Source of the DNA: Citrus sinensis
Lineage: Eukaryota > Streptophyta > Magnoliopsida > Sapindales > Rutaceae
NCBI RefSeq assembly: GCF_022201045.2
Contig: NC_068564.1
Span: forward strand, 30,471,001 to 30,535,000
Reading direction: 5' to 3'
DNA length: 64,000 nucleotides
Of the stretch, positions 11,410 to 24,247 are shown piece after piece. The notes beneath the pieces are model-generated. The model saw only the letters and a list, made by a program, of their open reading frames with translations. It made no database searches and was not told where the DNA came from. A program made the translations under genes and the position numbers. Position 1 is the first letter of the stretch. Each line of letters opens with the position of its first letter.

Positions 11410-13494
11410 TTATCGGGTTTGGTGCAGAATAATTGGAGCCCCATGTTGTGGTTGAAGAGTTATGACTGTAATAGGAGAATGAGTGTAAGAGGCCGAGATC
11501 TCAAATGTAAAATTCTGAAGAATCATAGCCAGAGCCATCTTTGCTTCTATCATGGCAAAGTTTTGGCCTAAACAGATTCTAGGACCCCAACCAAACGTAT
11601 AGAAAGCAAGTTGATCCATTGATGCTTTCGCAACTCCATCAGCAAATCTATCCGGATTAAACTCGTCAGCATCACTGCCCCAGTACATAGGATCGTGATG
11701 AAGAAGTAAAAGCGGCAATGTTATTTCTACGCCGGGCGGGACAGAGAATCCTCCAATGTTGATACGTTGGCGTGTATATCGAAACAGAGCCGTCACAGGG
11801 GGATACAATCTAAGGACCTCATGTAATATCATCGACACCTGCAATGACATGTATGTAGCAACTTTTGAAGCAACAACTTATAAGTCAATATATGATAATG
11901 TAATTTGTGAATTAAAACAACTAATACTTACAATCTTGAGGCGATTTAAATCTTCTATGTCAGGCATTTTCTTGCCACAAGTGTTTAGAACTTCTTCTCT
12001 GGCCTTTTCTTGCCAATTTGGGTGCATACATAAAATGATCATTGTCCATGTAAGCAAGTTTGCTGTGGTTTCTTGGCCAGCAAAGTAGAACAATTTGCAT
12101 TCCTCAATAACATCTTCAATTTTCAAATCATTTTCAGTTTGTTCTGTGCATTTTAACAACATGCCCAAAAGATCATCATCGTTGCTTGATTGTTTGTTCA
12201 TTAGCATAGCTTGTTCTTTTTTCCGGATAATACCCCATAACGCTGCTTTGATCTCCTTATCAAGATTGTGTCTTTTTTTGTTGCTTTTAGTGGGTAAAAA
12301 TCTGTGTCAGAAATACAAAATTAATCATCAAAATGTATGTAAATTAATCCAGAATTCTTAAAGAGGTATCTTTATCTCTCTCTCTCTCTATTATATGGTA
12401 TGGTACCTTAAACCCGGAAAGTACATGGCATGATGAGCTTCGAGAACTAATGCAATTTGCTGTTTTTGAAGTTCAAATATCCTTTTTCCCTCTTCATAGC
12501 TGCTTCCAAAAGCTGTGCGAGCGATGACATCTCCAGCCAGAGTGTTAAATTCGGGGGCTACATCAATTTCACATGATCCTGAGCAACCAAGCTTCTTCCA
12601 TCGGTTGATTAGATCAATGCAACTACTAGAAAATGCTGTCGCCATTCCCTGCTTATAAATAAGAATGTATAAAAAAGCTAGACAAAATTAAGGGAGACTA
12701 CTATTTTTCCAGTTTTTACGACTTATTCTTCCACAGTTTAATAACAATCAGTTGCTCTTTTGCTGTCAAAATTTTCACAAAAAAAAAAACTAATTCCCTC
12801 CAGAAAACAATGGCTATTTTCAATTTTTCTAGTAGCGAAACATTAAGAAAACTGTGAGAGTGTGAGCACCCTAAAATTAACTTATGGAATGTGCACAAGG
12901 ATTAAAGAGACACCTTTAACTTGTGAAGGTGAAAAGCTGGAGTGATCAACTTTCTACGTTTTGCCCATGACTCTCCTTCCAAGGTTGAAACTCCTTTTTG
13001 CAGAAGATCTACAAGAGGGTTCAATGGTGGCTTGATAATGTGACCGGACTTGTCTCCTAATACTAACCTGATCAGCTCAGGCTCGGCTACTGTAAGCCTA
13101 GGCCTTGTTCCGTTCCAACCCAGAGAGAATTTACCTGATTCAATAACAGAGGCAGTGAGTGTGAGTGTGAGCTTTCGTCCAATTAATTAAATTTTGTAAT
13201 CAGTGAATGATTACCATATTTTTGAACCGTCTGATGGATGAAAGGAAGGACATAAGGCACAATCTTATGATTCAAAGACATGGGCTTGGACCATGATTCT
13301 AGAGAAGCCCTTAACATCTCTTCCTTTTCACCTTGGAACAGACTATAAGAAGTGCCCTTGATCCCTTGACTCCTGAAATTCTTCTCCGAGCTTTTGGGTT
13401 TCCACCATAAGGTGTACACGACTCCAAGAAGGCCACAGAAAATTAGAGAAGAGATAGGGATCACAAAGATTGTGAAGAAAATGCAATTTTCCAT
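11410..13494 (-). CDS. Cytochrome P450, CYP72A-like
   Basis: Five exons on the minus strand, 13215-13494, 12914-13134, 12407-12648, 11932-12301 and 11410-11838, join in phase to 513 residues, a normal length for the family. The N-terminus is a hydrophobic ER anchor followed by QGIKGTSYSLFQGE, typical of the CYP72 clan. Catalytic signatures are in place: I-helix AGQETT (about 322-327), K-helix ExxR as EVLR (about 378-381), NPDRF, and the heme loop FGWGPRICLG with the cysteine ligand near 460. The C-terminus HSPITVITLQPQHGAPIIL is CYP72A-like. Known family role: ER-bound, NADPH-dependent mono-oxygenation of terpenoids and other specialised metabolites; the substrate cannot be read from sequence. 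No lesion was seen. Confidence 0.94.
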
Positions 13495-14994
13495 TTTCCA
13501 CCCTTTATCAGAAGAATTCAGAATTCAGGCTCAGGTTTGCTGGATTCTGTGAAATTTTCTGAGGAATTTATAGAATTTTCCATTAACTTAAGCTTTATTG
13601 TAAAGAACTTGTTGTATGAATAGGAATTTACCTGCCCCACATTTCCTTCGGAGAAGGACATGTTGTGTGAGTGTGCTCTTTGACTTTTGTGCGAGTTTTT
13701 ATCATTGTAATTTGTTCTGTTAATTTGTGCTTCACTGGTGAGCCTGTAGCTGATGATCTTCAAATTTTACAGTGATTCAACAGTTGAACAACTTATTATG
13801 AGTAATGATGTATACTTCAGTTAGCTGACAGAGAGAATATAATAATTAAATATGAATTACATTTGTGTGTCTCTCTCTCTATATATATGTATATTAACAA
13901 TATTTAACAAAAACACACTCAAAATGAATTTTTTTTGGGGAAAAAAAAACGCCCTAACCTACCGTCCTTTTTAATTATTTTTGTCACCCTTTGTCAACAA
14001 ATTTGTGTTTAGGCTTTTCCCTTTTTTTATTTTAATTTTCGTTAATTTTATATTCAATGAAGCAAAGCAAAAACAAATCTCAGGTTGGTTTTTGAACAAC
14101 TAGCAGTCTATTGCGACTGTTTGTTTTATTTTATTTTCTAAATTATTTTATAAAATTAATTTAATATTTTATGCTTTCATGCTCGTTCATGTGATATTCG
14201 TGTCGCACTCGATCCCATTTATACTACTCCAACCCATTCAATATCTCTATGACTTTCAATAAAAAAACATGAAATTGCAAGTTAAATGCCGGAATAGTCT
14301 ATATATACTTTACAACATTAGGAAAATCTATCCATATATCTTCGTCAAATCTATCCATATATGTTCGTCTCGAAAACTAAACCCTCAACTTTCTCTTTGT
14401 GATGTGATGAGAGACAGGAAGTAAAAGTCACCCATAACAACGAGTTTTGAGTTATATATTAATTTTTTTGATAAAAGATATTTTAAGCGAATATGTTTAT
14501 ATTTTACGAAAGTCTTTAATACTTCTAGAACATTACTCCTTATTCATTCAATACTCACCACATATGTATATATTTTATTTCATTGAAAGATACATGTGAT
14601 AAAAGAATAGATGAAAAAATAACAGTGCTCAGAGCACCTAAGATATATCATTTTAAAACATTACCAATTAATCAATTTCAACCATATGGGTTAAAAAATC
14701 CAACATAATGGCAGAAAACTTTTTCGCATTAACAGTCAAAACTAGTAAAATGCTATTGACCATTTCTATTCTTGATGCCCGTTGCCCACTCCTTTGAATA
14801 AAACCTCTCGTATGTGTCAATCCTTGGAGATCAAGCATATATATATATAAAAAAAAAAAAGTTAGACCCGTTGATCGATGATTGCATTACTCAAGTGATC
14901 TTTGTTGACTTATGGAGAAAACATTGATGGTAATGACCCCATTATGCCGTGCCCCGCAAGAGTTTGATTATTTGGATTCAACGAACGGATTATC
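13495..14994. other. P450 promoter side and intergenic DNA
   Basis: Upstream region of the P450, then AT-rich DNA with a CT/AT repeat near 13870-13890 and an A-run near 14850. No gene can be supported until the LINE fragment begins. Confidence 0.45.
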
Positions 14995-15536
14995 AAAGAG
15001 TCCACGGGAAAGAGCAGACAAGCAAGCAAGACCAATGGTGCCCCCCGCCTGTTGGTTATTACAAAGTCAATGTGGATGCAGCTGTCCACGCAGAGCAGCA
15101 GCTCACAGGCCTGGGGGTTGTTATCAGAAACTCTCAAGGGCAAGTTATAGTGGCAGCATTCAAAAGCACAAAATTCGAAGATAATGTCACAGCAGCAAAA
15201 GCTGAGGCGGTCAAATGGGGGCTGGAAATGGCATTGGAAGCAAGGCTAGCAGCAGTGATAATTGAAACAGACTGTATTGAAGTTGCCAATTTAGCCAACA
15301 ATGAAACCAGTAGTAGGAAGGAGATTGTGTGGACAATTTCAGATATTCATAGCTACAAGGAGAAGTTTCAATCGTTATCAATGATCAACATGTCCCAAGA
15401 TGTTGTAATAGGTGTGCTCACTCTCTTGCTAAAAGAGCTTTGAGAAGCTCGGAAACTGTCACATGGAAGGATAATCTTCCACCTGATGTATTATTCTGTT
15501 CTTGAATGAAAGTTTCATTTACTTGTAAAAAAAAAA
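14995..15536 (+). mobile_element. 5'-truncated LINE tail with RNase H domain
   Basis: The translated segment shows the RNase H (RVT_3) domain found at the end of plant L1-type LINE ORF2: GYYKVNVDAAV with the first acidic residue, GLGVVIRNSQG, AKAEAVKWGLEMAL and a downstream IETD. The C-terminal tail CAHSLAKRALRSSETVTWKD is present but in another frame, so a small indel near 15380 separates them. A poly-A run closes the element at 15527-15538. The flanks AACGAACGGATTATC (14980-14994) and AACGAACGAATTATC (15537-15551) form a 15-bp target duplication with one mismatch. The upstream reverse transcriptase is absent, as is usual for a truncated insertion. Confidence 0.87.
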
Positions 15537-15573
15537 AACGAACGAATTATCCACGCACCCATCACTCAACTTA

Positions 15574-16437
15574 GGTAGTGTTTACTTTCTAGAGTGGGAG
15601 TGTGGAGTGTGGATTCCTCCCACTTCATTGTTTACTTACCTTAAAAAAGGGGAGAGTGGGAGTGTGAATCTGTGGGTCTCACTCAATTTTGGAGTGGGGA
15701 GTGGGATTCCCACTCCCTTGGGGGGAGGTGGGAGTGGGAATCCACTCCCCCCTCTTCCCATTTTATCCTTATAAAAATAAATAAATAATATTTAATAAAA
15801 TAAATAAATAATATTTAATAAAATAAATAATATTATATTTAATAAAATAAATAATATCATATTTATTAAAAATAATAATTATATCATATTTATTTTATTA
15901 AATTTAATAAAATAAAAATAAATAAATATTATATTTAAATTAATAATATTAAACATTAATTTTAATAAATATTAATTATTTATTTAATTAATAATAATAA
16001 ATATTTTATTCTAAAAAAATATTAATTTTGTACTATATTATCAATAATAACATTTCATTTGTGTTGCTATTATTAATAATTTTTATTCACATAATTTAAA
16101 TTAAAATTAATAAAAAATTATGATTTACATAATTAAGAATATTAGTAATTATTATTAATTTATAAATATAATAAAATATTTATTTTATTTTTCAAATATA
16201 TTTTTTATTAATTTTTTAATTACAAATTATAATTATGTACATAAGGATAAAATTATAATTTAAAATAATTTACTCTCAATCCAAGACAAAATAAATAAAT
16301 AATTAGGATTCTGATTGACAATCCATACTTTCATTTAGTCTAAGTAAACACCCTACTCTCACTCCCACTGCACACTCCTAATTCAAAAATTCACACTCCT
16401 CATGATTCTCACTCCAATTCAAAAAATAAACGCAGCA
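15574..16437. mobile_element. MITE, family 2, copy 1 (possible PIF/Harbinger type)
   Basis: The left end GGTAGTGTTTACTTTC is inversely related to the right end, and AGAGTGGGAGTG-type blocks recur inverted near both ends. TTA flanks both sides (15571-15573 and 16438-16440), which would be the 3-bp target duplication of PIF/Harbinger elements. The interior is an AT-rich, TTAATAAAATAAA-like expanse with no coding frame. A related copy lies at about 41644-42560. Confidence 0.7.
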
Positions 16438-16440
16438 TTA

Positions 16441-18884
16441 ATTCTTTCTTTGAAGACAAAGTGGCAAATCAGATCGATCGGAAAAAAAAAAAAAAAAAGG
16501 CTGGAATTGAGAGCTATTTTATTAAAGAACATTTCGTTTCTTGTCGTTTCCGACTTTAATTGATTTTTTTATGTGCAATTGATATTTGTTGACTTACGTG
16601 GACAACTCGAGAGGAATGGTGCAAGTATGTCACCCTTTACGTGCCTTGTTGCCTTTCACGAGCCTCTGTTTGGATACAAAAAGAGAAAGTCCAGGCATCA
16701 CTTTGTGTTGTTGCTATATTTTGAATTTCGATCTTCAAGCAACGTCGATATTAAAGCCACGTATTTGCACTACACGTGAACGAATGATTTATTGAATTGA
16801 AATAATTAATAGAACGACAAGCATAGGAGTCAGCATTTATTTTTTTATATTGTACCAAACTTCAATCAGACTAGTCTCTATTCTAAAATACAGGAATTCT
16901 CATGTGTTGATGAGGAAATAATATTTGTCTCTTCGATAAATACTAGAAATTCAAATTGAAAAAAAAAAAAAATCGAAAAGGAGATTGGAGCCTCCTTAAA
17001 AAAATAAAAAAATAAATCATGGAGAAAATCACTTAAAATGCGAATTTGGAGTTGTCCGATGAGCTCCAAATCGGAGAGCCTTCTTGTTCTTGTTGCCTAC
17101 ATTTTATGAGAAAAACATTTTGCAAGTGACCGGTAAAAACGACAATAGGAATAGCCGTTTCGGTCGCCCTCCGATCTGCCTTATGGCCCTGAATCATCAC
17201 TGGCTGACTGGCAGCAAAAAAAAGTAAAAAGAAAGAAGATTGTCCCAAAATCTGCTCATCAGACGATTTCCGTCGGAAGTAGAGTAGAAGCATTCTGATT
17301 TGCCCCAAAATGAAAACCGCCAATAACAAATTATTGAATATCCTCATTAAATATGAACCGTCAGATGCACATCGAGATGTTAAACGGAGACAGAATATAA
17401 ATGTTGGGGACATGAGGACAAGTTACTGTACTAAATTCACGTGCACATCAATTATATACTTCCAAAAGTATGGCTTTCATGTCTGTCAAGCCAGGCCAAA
17501 GCCATCTCCTCAGTCCTCAGACCATATAAAATGTCTTCTACACGTGTCCTGCTCTTTTTCCTGTTCCAAATCAAAGCCTCTTATCCCCACCTCCATGTCT
17601 CCATTTATTATTTGCAATATGATCGTCTGCATTTTATAAAATACTCGCATCATTTATGGACGAAAATTCTCCCTGAAACTCAATTGTTGATTATTAATAA
17701 TAATAATAAATAAATAAATAAAAATTTAAATCTTCTTTATATATTGTTACTAAAAGATACATGACAGAAGATTTTAAAAAGTTCAGAAGAGATCAGATTA
17801 TGAGAAGATATTTTTTCATAATTTATTTCCCTTTAATTTATTGTTTAGAGATAAAAATTAAAAAAAAATTCTTTTCTTTTTTCCTTTTAACTTAAATCAG
17901 GTGATCAAGGTCTACCCATTTCTGATCCTTTCGGGTTCCTACATTGAGTTGATTATTGAATTCCTGGTTTTGCCAATATCATGTCAAAGAAAACTAAAGC
18001 TTAACTAGTAGCTTTATAATTGTTGTTCAAGAATTTGGTCACTTCACTAGTTCTATTTGATAACCAATTTGATCTCTTGGTGAGCTTTCATTGCATGTAT
18101 ATATAATTTGTTTAGAGAAAAACAACCCAGAAGCCTGAGCTTCAATTGTCTTGAATATAATAATTTATTTTTACTTATGTTAAAACATGATAACAGGTTG
18201 CCCCGGTGCTTGACCTAGTATATTTTCAAGTTTAGCTCATCAACTGGATTCGAATTCGAGCTTTAAAAAAATAAAAAGGAAAAAAAAGTTCATCATTCTG
18301 ATTTTTTATATATTTATATTTATGAGTTTCGGTCTTCCTTTAGAAAAAAATGTTCTTCATAATTAATCAAATAGATGATTATCTTATCAAGTTAAAATAG
18401 CTATTAAAAATGATATATTTTTTTCTTTTCAAATAACATAATAGATTTTTGAATAGATATTAGAGATGCTAAAGATTTAGCATTAGATATGCGACTGGAT
18501 TTTTGAATCAAATAATGCCCGATTTAAATGAATCCTGTCTCTCACGTTTCATCCCAAATTAATCTTACGTTGTTTTTTTTTTTTCCAGAGTTAGCAAATA
18601 AAAGAAACAAAAAACCTTAACTACACAAGGTGACATATCGTAGCTGTCCTTCCATTTAGGTATTAGCTTTATCTCTCTTTAGTTTTTTTCACAAAACAAG
18701 CAAGGTTTTTCGAATCTATTATTCAAACAATTAATTTTCAGTTTCCAACTTGTTCTCAAAAGCCAGCACTAGCTCCTGCCTCCTGCTTCTTGTGGGTCTC
18801 ATTTCTACTGCTTGAAAGCAAAACCAAACCTTTTTTCATAAATAACATATTATTGATATACTATAAAGTCTCTGCATCATAGAT
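16441..18884. other. Intergenic and trihelix-gene promoter side
   Basis: About 2.4 kb without a supportable gene. Open frames between 16573 and 17713 lack domain content. A-runs lie near 16482-16498 and 16960-16972. The last several hundred bases ahead of 18885 are the presumed promoter and leader of the trihelix gene; no unambiguous TATA box was identified. Confidence 0.45.
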
Positions 18885-20640
18885 ATGCAGTCTGGTTATG
18901 GCGCTTCAGAGATTCATCAACATCATCAAAACTTAATTGGTGATGCTGGTGATGATGTTGATGGATGTTGCCCTTCTATTTTCACCATTTCCAATCCACC
19001 TGAAAACAACCATCTTTATTATCGTCATCCACGACAACACGAAAAACACCCGCAACAACAACAACAAATGTTTCAACCACCGCCACCGCCGCCTTCGCCT
19101 TTCACCCATCGGTTGCTCCGCCCTTTTCAGACATTAATTCATCAGCCGCAACCACAACAACAACAAGGTGAAAGATTGCATTCGCAACTAGGGCTTGAAG
19201 TGCAAGACCCTTGTCCCACTTCATTGCATCCTTTTTTTGATGTGAATTTCAAGTTGGGACTCAACGAAAATAGTGGCAACAATGGCAGCAAACATGAAAT
19301 CACTACTCTCCTTCATGGAAATGAGCAGCAGCAACATCACAATCATCAGTCCCTAGTAATGCCGCCCCATTCTTGGCATTCCCAAGAAGATTCTTCTGCT
19401 ATCAAATTACAAGAACCCTTTTGGTAATCTTACATTTACTATTATTAATCATCAGCAACCATATGTTCACATTTACACATATATAATTTTATTATTCTCT
19501 TAAATTTTTTCTGCTTTCGAGTTGTTCTTAATGTTATAGATTAATCTGAATAGGAAGCCGGGCGTTGTAGATAAAGATCAGCCAGAGAATATCAAGAAGC
19601 ATCACGTAATGGGGTCCAAATACCAACACTTTGGTGGAGAGCTTGAAGCAATTTATGGCCTTGCAAATGCAAAGATTAACGTTGAAACCGATAATCAAAT
19701 AACCGGTTCGGGTTCTGCAATCATTGGAGTTAACGATCTTGATCACGGGTCAGAAAATTCCATAGGAGAAGAGAAATTAGCTCATGAAAAGAAGAAGAGA
19801 AAGAGGAAAATGAAGGAGAAATTGAGTTCAATGTTTGGATTCTTTGAAGGATTAGTCAAGCAGGTGATGGATCATCAAGAGGGTCTTCACAGGAAGTTTG
19901 TTGAAGTTGTTCAAAGAATGGATCGAGAGAAATCAGAAAGAGAAGAAGCATGGCGGCGAGAGGACGCTGCTAAGTATAACAGAGAAGCCATTGCCAGAGC
20001 ACACGAGCAGGCAGCTGCTTTAAGTAGAGAGGCTTTGATTATTTCGCATTTAGAGAAAATTACAGGACAAAGTATCAATCTTCCGCCGAGAAAGACTGCT
20101 TTGTTATTAGTGCAACCCGATCAGGTAATCACTAAAGGACCCACCAAAGAATGGAAGAGTGATATGATTAGCAGGAGGTGGCCAAAAGCTGAAGTTGAGG
20201 CGTTGATTCAAGTTAGAGGTGGGTTAGAGTCGAGGTTTTTGGAACCAGGGCTGAAAGGGCCTCTTTGGGAAGAGGTGAGCGCTTTAATGGCTTCTATGGG
20301 CTATCAAAGAAGTGCCAAAAGATGCAAAGAGAAGTGGGAGAACATTAACAAATACTTCAGGAAAACTAAAGAGAGTGGCAAAAAGCGCTCTCCGCAGTCC
20401 AAAACTTGCCCTTATTTTGATCAATTGGATCAACTTTACTCTAGGAATAATCCCATCAACATACCCGCAGATCCTGACATGGGGGTTCAAAATCAAGGGT
20501 ATTCAGAGCTTTTAGAAGCCTTTGCTGCTGCAAGTGACCATGGAAATGAGAACGAGAATCATGAATATGATCACAATGATGATGATGATGAAGATGAAGA
20601 TGAAGATAGAGATGATGATGCTGAAGAAAACGGAGACTGA
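18885..20640 (+). CDS. Trihelix (GT-type) transcription factor with one C-terminal domain
   Basis: Two exons, 18885-19423 and 19554-20640, join in phase (TG|G, a tryptophan) to 541 residues. Exon 1 is low-complexity, rich in H, Q and P. Exon 2 opens with a basic stretch (EKKKRKRKMKEK, a likely nuclear localisation signal), a helical central region (MFGFFEGLVKQVMDHQEGLHRKF...REEAWRREDAA) and then a trihelix domain beginning RRWPKAEVEALIQVRGGLESRF and ending CPYFDQLDQLY. The tail is strongly acidic (D/E runs). GT-2-type proteins have two trihelix domains; here only YQHFGGELEAIYG remains where the end of the first would lie. This resembles single-domain members such as the Arabidopsis HRA1 type, but that assignment is tentative. 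Expected role: nuclear, binding GT-type cis elements. Confidence 0.92.
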
Positions 20641-21369
20641 GAATTGATGATGAGGGAGGGAAAAAATCACCACTGGCAGTTACACTTTTTTTCTTATAGG
20701 AGGTAATTCTTTTTGTTTTGTTTAAGTACGAGTACGAGTTTAATTTCAATTCAAAATGTTTCAACATTGAGTGTGCTTTGCGGAATCTTATAAGTTTAAT
20801 TAACTATCTTCCAACAATTAAACTTATCTTCCAACTGAATTACGTTCAAATACATATCATAGAATTTATAACCTAGACGCATCAGTTTTAAGTCCCCATA
20901 TCATAGTTCCATTTCAATAAATTTGTGTGAGAGTCAACTCTAAATATTAGTAGGAGTAAAGGGTAGAGGTTTAGCATCTAATTAGTACTGAGTTTGAGTT
21001 GTGCTAAAAATGTATGAATTTAAATACCCATAAATCAGATATTGCATATATTTATAGATTGTACCAACTTTCAGGGGAAAAAAAAATCTGAAAATTTGCT
21101 TGCTAGTCGTCAAAACAGTGAGCTTTAAATTAATGAGGGGTACTTGTGGGGTGAGGCCAACCTGAAGCTGAAATATAAGCCTGAAAACTTTCCATTTACA
21201 GATGCCATAGACGTGAATGATAGGACCAAGCCAAGCAAAGCTCTGGGAACCATGCACATGGTGCGCCCGCGCCCAATTTAGACCTGTGAACTTAATAAAC
21301 CTGCCTTGTACGATTGTTTCTTTGTTTGGCCCTTGATGAAATTATTTGTCGTCTGTACTGCCGACTATA
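20641..21369. other. Intergenic, trihelix 3' flank
   Basis: 3' UTR of the trihelix gene, then AT-rich DNA. No gene is seen. Confidence 0.45.
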
Positions 21370-21763
21370 ACTTTATCATTTTACCTCCAAACTATTTAAA
21401 TTAACAAAAATTATAACAAAAAAATTATTTTACCCCTAAATTGTATAGTTGTAATTTAATCATCTAAATGATAAACTACGAAATTAATTATATACAAAGA
21501 AATAATGCTTTTTATTAATTAATTGTTTAATATAACTAAAATAATTAATTGATAAAATTTTAAATATTACAACTCGTAAAATTCTTAGAATACTCAAAAA
21601 CACAAAATACCCCTATGATATCAGTAATTTATTAATGGTGTTAAAGATTTGGTGGTAAAATGATCAAAATCGAAATATTAAGTGGGAAAAAGCAATTATT
21701 AGAAGACTTTAATAATAAAGTGATATGTCATCAAATATTAAGTAGTAAAATGATAATATACCA
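21370..21763. mobile_element. Long-TIR MITE, family 1, copy 2
   Basis: It shares with the 7369-7876 copy the blocks ATAACTTTATCATTTTACC, TGTAATTTAATCAT, ATTAATTATATACAAAGAAAT and the right terminus GTAAAATGATAATATACC. The left terminus looks eroded, so the start is approximate. There is no coding content. Confidence 0.72.
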
Positions 21764-23663
21764 TAGATAAATAAGACTTCGTAGTGATGAAAAATGTTCC
21801 CTATTAAAGGTTTTTTTTTTTAAAAAAAAAAAGCATGGAAACAAGAATTGTAAGAGAGCTACACACATCTGCCATATTCAAGTGTCGCAAGAATCTAAGA
21901 TAATGTTGTTACAACTTGCAATACTATGGCTCTACGAAATACATGAAAGAATTCATTTCATTGAAGAGTGAAAATTAAGAACCTTTTAGTTTTTACGGTA
22001 ATAAAGATTGCAAGAATATAGAAAAGAGAAGTTTACAAAACAATTACTTGTGCCTTTTATTTTTTCCCAACATTTCCTGTGTCCTTATTGTTATAATTTC
22101 ATTTACAAATATTAATAGTTGGGGCCGGTTTAAATGGTCAAACGAGCCGTACAAAATTGAATGTTTGGGCTTCACATATTTGGCCCATTGTCTATGAAGA
22201 GACAATGAGTCACAGTTGAAATCAGGAATTTATTTTTTTCGATTCTCCCAATCAGTGAAATCATTGGAAGATTACATCGCAAATATGAAGATTTTATAGG
22301 TCATTATTTAAAAATATATATATTTCGAAGAGTACAATACAAATAATGATAAATACAACCTAATATGGCTATTAGAACTTGAAGTCCATTTAGATTCAAT
22401 GTTTGTCGGGACTTGCCTCATATAAATCAAGCAAACAAAATAAATGAAGTAAGAAGGTGAGTTATGGGTTATTTTTTCAATTTTTTTTCCAAAAGCTGAT
22501 GCTATTTTACTTTTGAAATTCTTAAATAACTTAAATTTTGTGTAATTGGCGATGTTAGAGTTCTATTGGGTATTTAAAGAATAGACAGTACTTTGTCTTA
22601 AATAAAGAAATTGAAAATACAACTAAATCAGATTTTTTTTTCATTAAACAAGATTAGAAAAAATCTGCACAGTTTTCTAAAAAAAGCAAGAAAAATTGCA
22701 AATGCGAGTTTGTGAATTGTGATCTTAAATGGCGGAACTTGTTGGCAAACATTGCAATAGTGGTGGCGATTGGCGAGTCTTGTTTCTATCATTCGGTGCT
22801 TTAAAAAACAGACATATTGCATTCAAGTCAAATTTCAACTCCTAGGCAGCGGTACATGCTCTACGCTAACAGTTGTCTGTACGACACATAGTTGGATGTG
22901 GAGTGAGAAACTAAACAATAGAAAATCGGATGGTGGGATGACGGGAGATGTTTGTTACAGAATCTGTACCATAGACAGGTCCCATATCTCAATCACGAAA
23001 CAATAAAAGGTCAATTACACCATGACAAGGCCTTTTGTGAACCACCGATTGATTGATTTCAAACAATTATGAGTTGGAAAATACGAAGCATACGTATATT
23101 TACATTATGAAGCATTCGTGTATCAAAATTTTGATCCAAACAATAAAAGTAAAAGCGAGATGGCAAGATTATTTAAGGTTTTGTTTATAATCGAGGTGTT
23201 GTAGTTTTTAAATTAGAGTTATTGCGGAAAAAAATCTATAATTATGAAATAAAAGTTAATAATATATAATAAATATAAATTTAAAATAATAATTTTATCA
23301 AAATTATTAAAGATACAATAAATTTTTTATCATATAAGTAAAAAATTATATTAATATAGCTTCCAAGCTACATTAGCTAGTATTTATCAAACACTTTAGT
23401 ACTGTAAGTCTGTCCAACCTCAATCTCAAACGCACCATAAGTTAGCTATTCTTATTTCTACCATAATAATAACAATAATAATAATAATAATTTATTAAAG
23501 ATATTTTGAGAACATAAAATAATTTATTTTGACTTTTAAATAAAGTAAACATACTAATAAAAAATATAATTTTTTTAGTTTCACTTTTCTACAATAAAAA
23601 CGATAAATAATGGATCATCTATAATTAAAATATTTTTAATATTTTATTATTGTTATTATTATT
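21764..23663. other. Intergenic, no gene seen
   Basis: AT-rich DNA with A/T homopolymer runs and TAA/ATT microsatellites, notably near 23464-23491. A frame at 22770-23006 has no recognisable content. Confidence 0.5.
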
Positions 23664-23893
23664 TTTTTTTGTCTAAACCACGAGGTGGTCCTGAGTGGGC
23701 TTCAATTGTAGGAGACATCTTTAAAGCACGTACCACAACCTAGACTAATCATCGATCGCACCGGGTCGGCCCATAAGGGGTAAAGTACTAGTCAAAATAG
23801 TGACTCCATACGAGAACGGAGTTTGAACCCATGATCTCTCTTAAAAAGTGAGAGTATCAAACCACTCACACCAACCAACTTTTGTTTATTGTC
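23664..23893 (-). mobile_element. tRNA-derived SINE
   Basis: On the minus strand the element opens with an RNA polymerase III A-box-like stretch (GGTGTGAGTGGTTTGA, complement of 23857-23872), then a B box (GGGTTCAAACTCC, complement of 23818-23830), and ends in a poly-A tail seen as the T run at 23662-23670. A 15-bp direct repeat, ATTGTTATTATTATT, lies at 23649-23663 and 23894-23908, but it is microsatellite-like and weaker than a unique duplication. Length is about 230 bp. SINEs of this build are mobilised by LINE reverse transcriptase. Confidence 0.82.
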
Positions 23894-24247
23894 ATTGTTA
23901 TTATTATTAATTAAAACAGTTCGTGGATAACAACAATTAGGAAACTTTACTTAACATGAAGAGTACTATCCTTATTTTATTGATAAATAATCAGTAACAT
24001 AGATTTTTCAACAAACAATTCTACGGTAAAATAAATGGTGAGTTCAAAGCAAAGCTACAGATATTTACCGAACAATCCAACAGATCTGTCATTTGTGACA
24101 GCTCAACTGTCAGTTAACAGAATTAAATAGACGGAGCAACATACTTGAATGACTGTAGCTTACACATTCTGTAAGCTAGTCAAGTCCCTTGAATGAAAGC
24201 AGCAATAATTAAATCATCCATTCGTCATATGATGATTCAAGAAAAGG

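Noticed and set aside
15574-16437. Consideration of this AT-rich block as a matrix-attachment region
   Set aside because: Its inverted ends and related copy at 41.6 kb fit a MITE better; attachment-region function cannot be judged from sequence alone.
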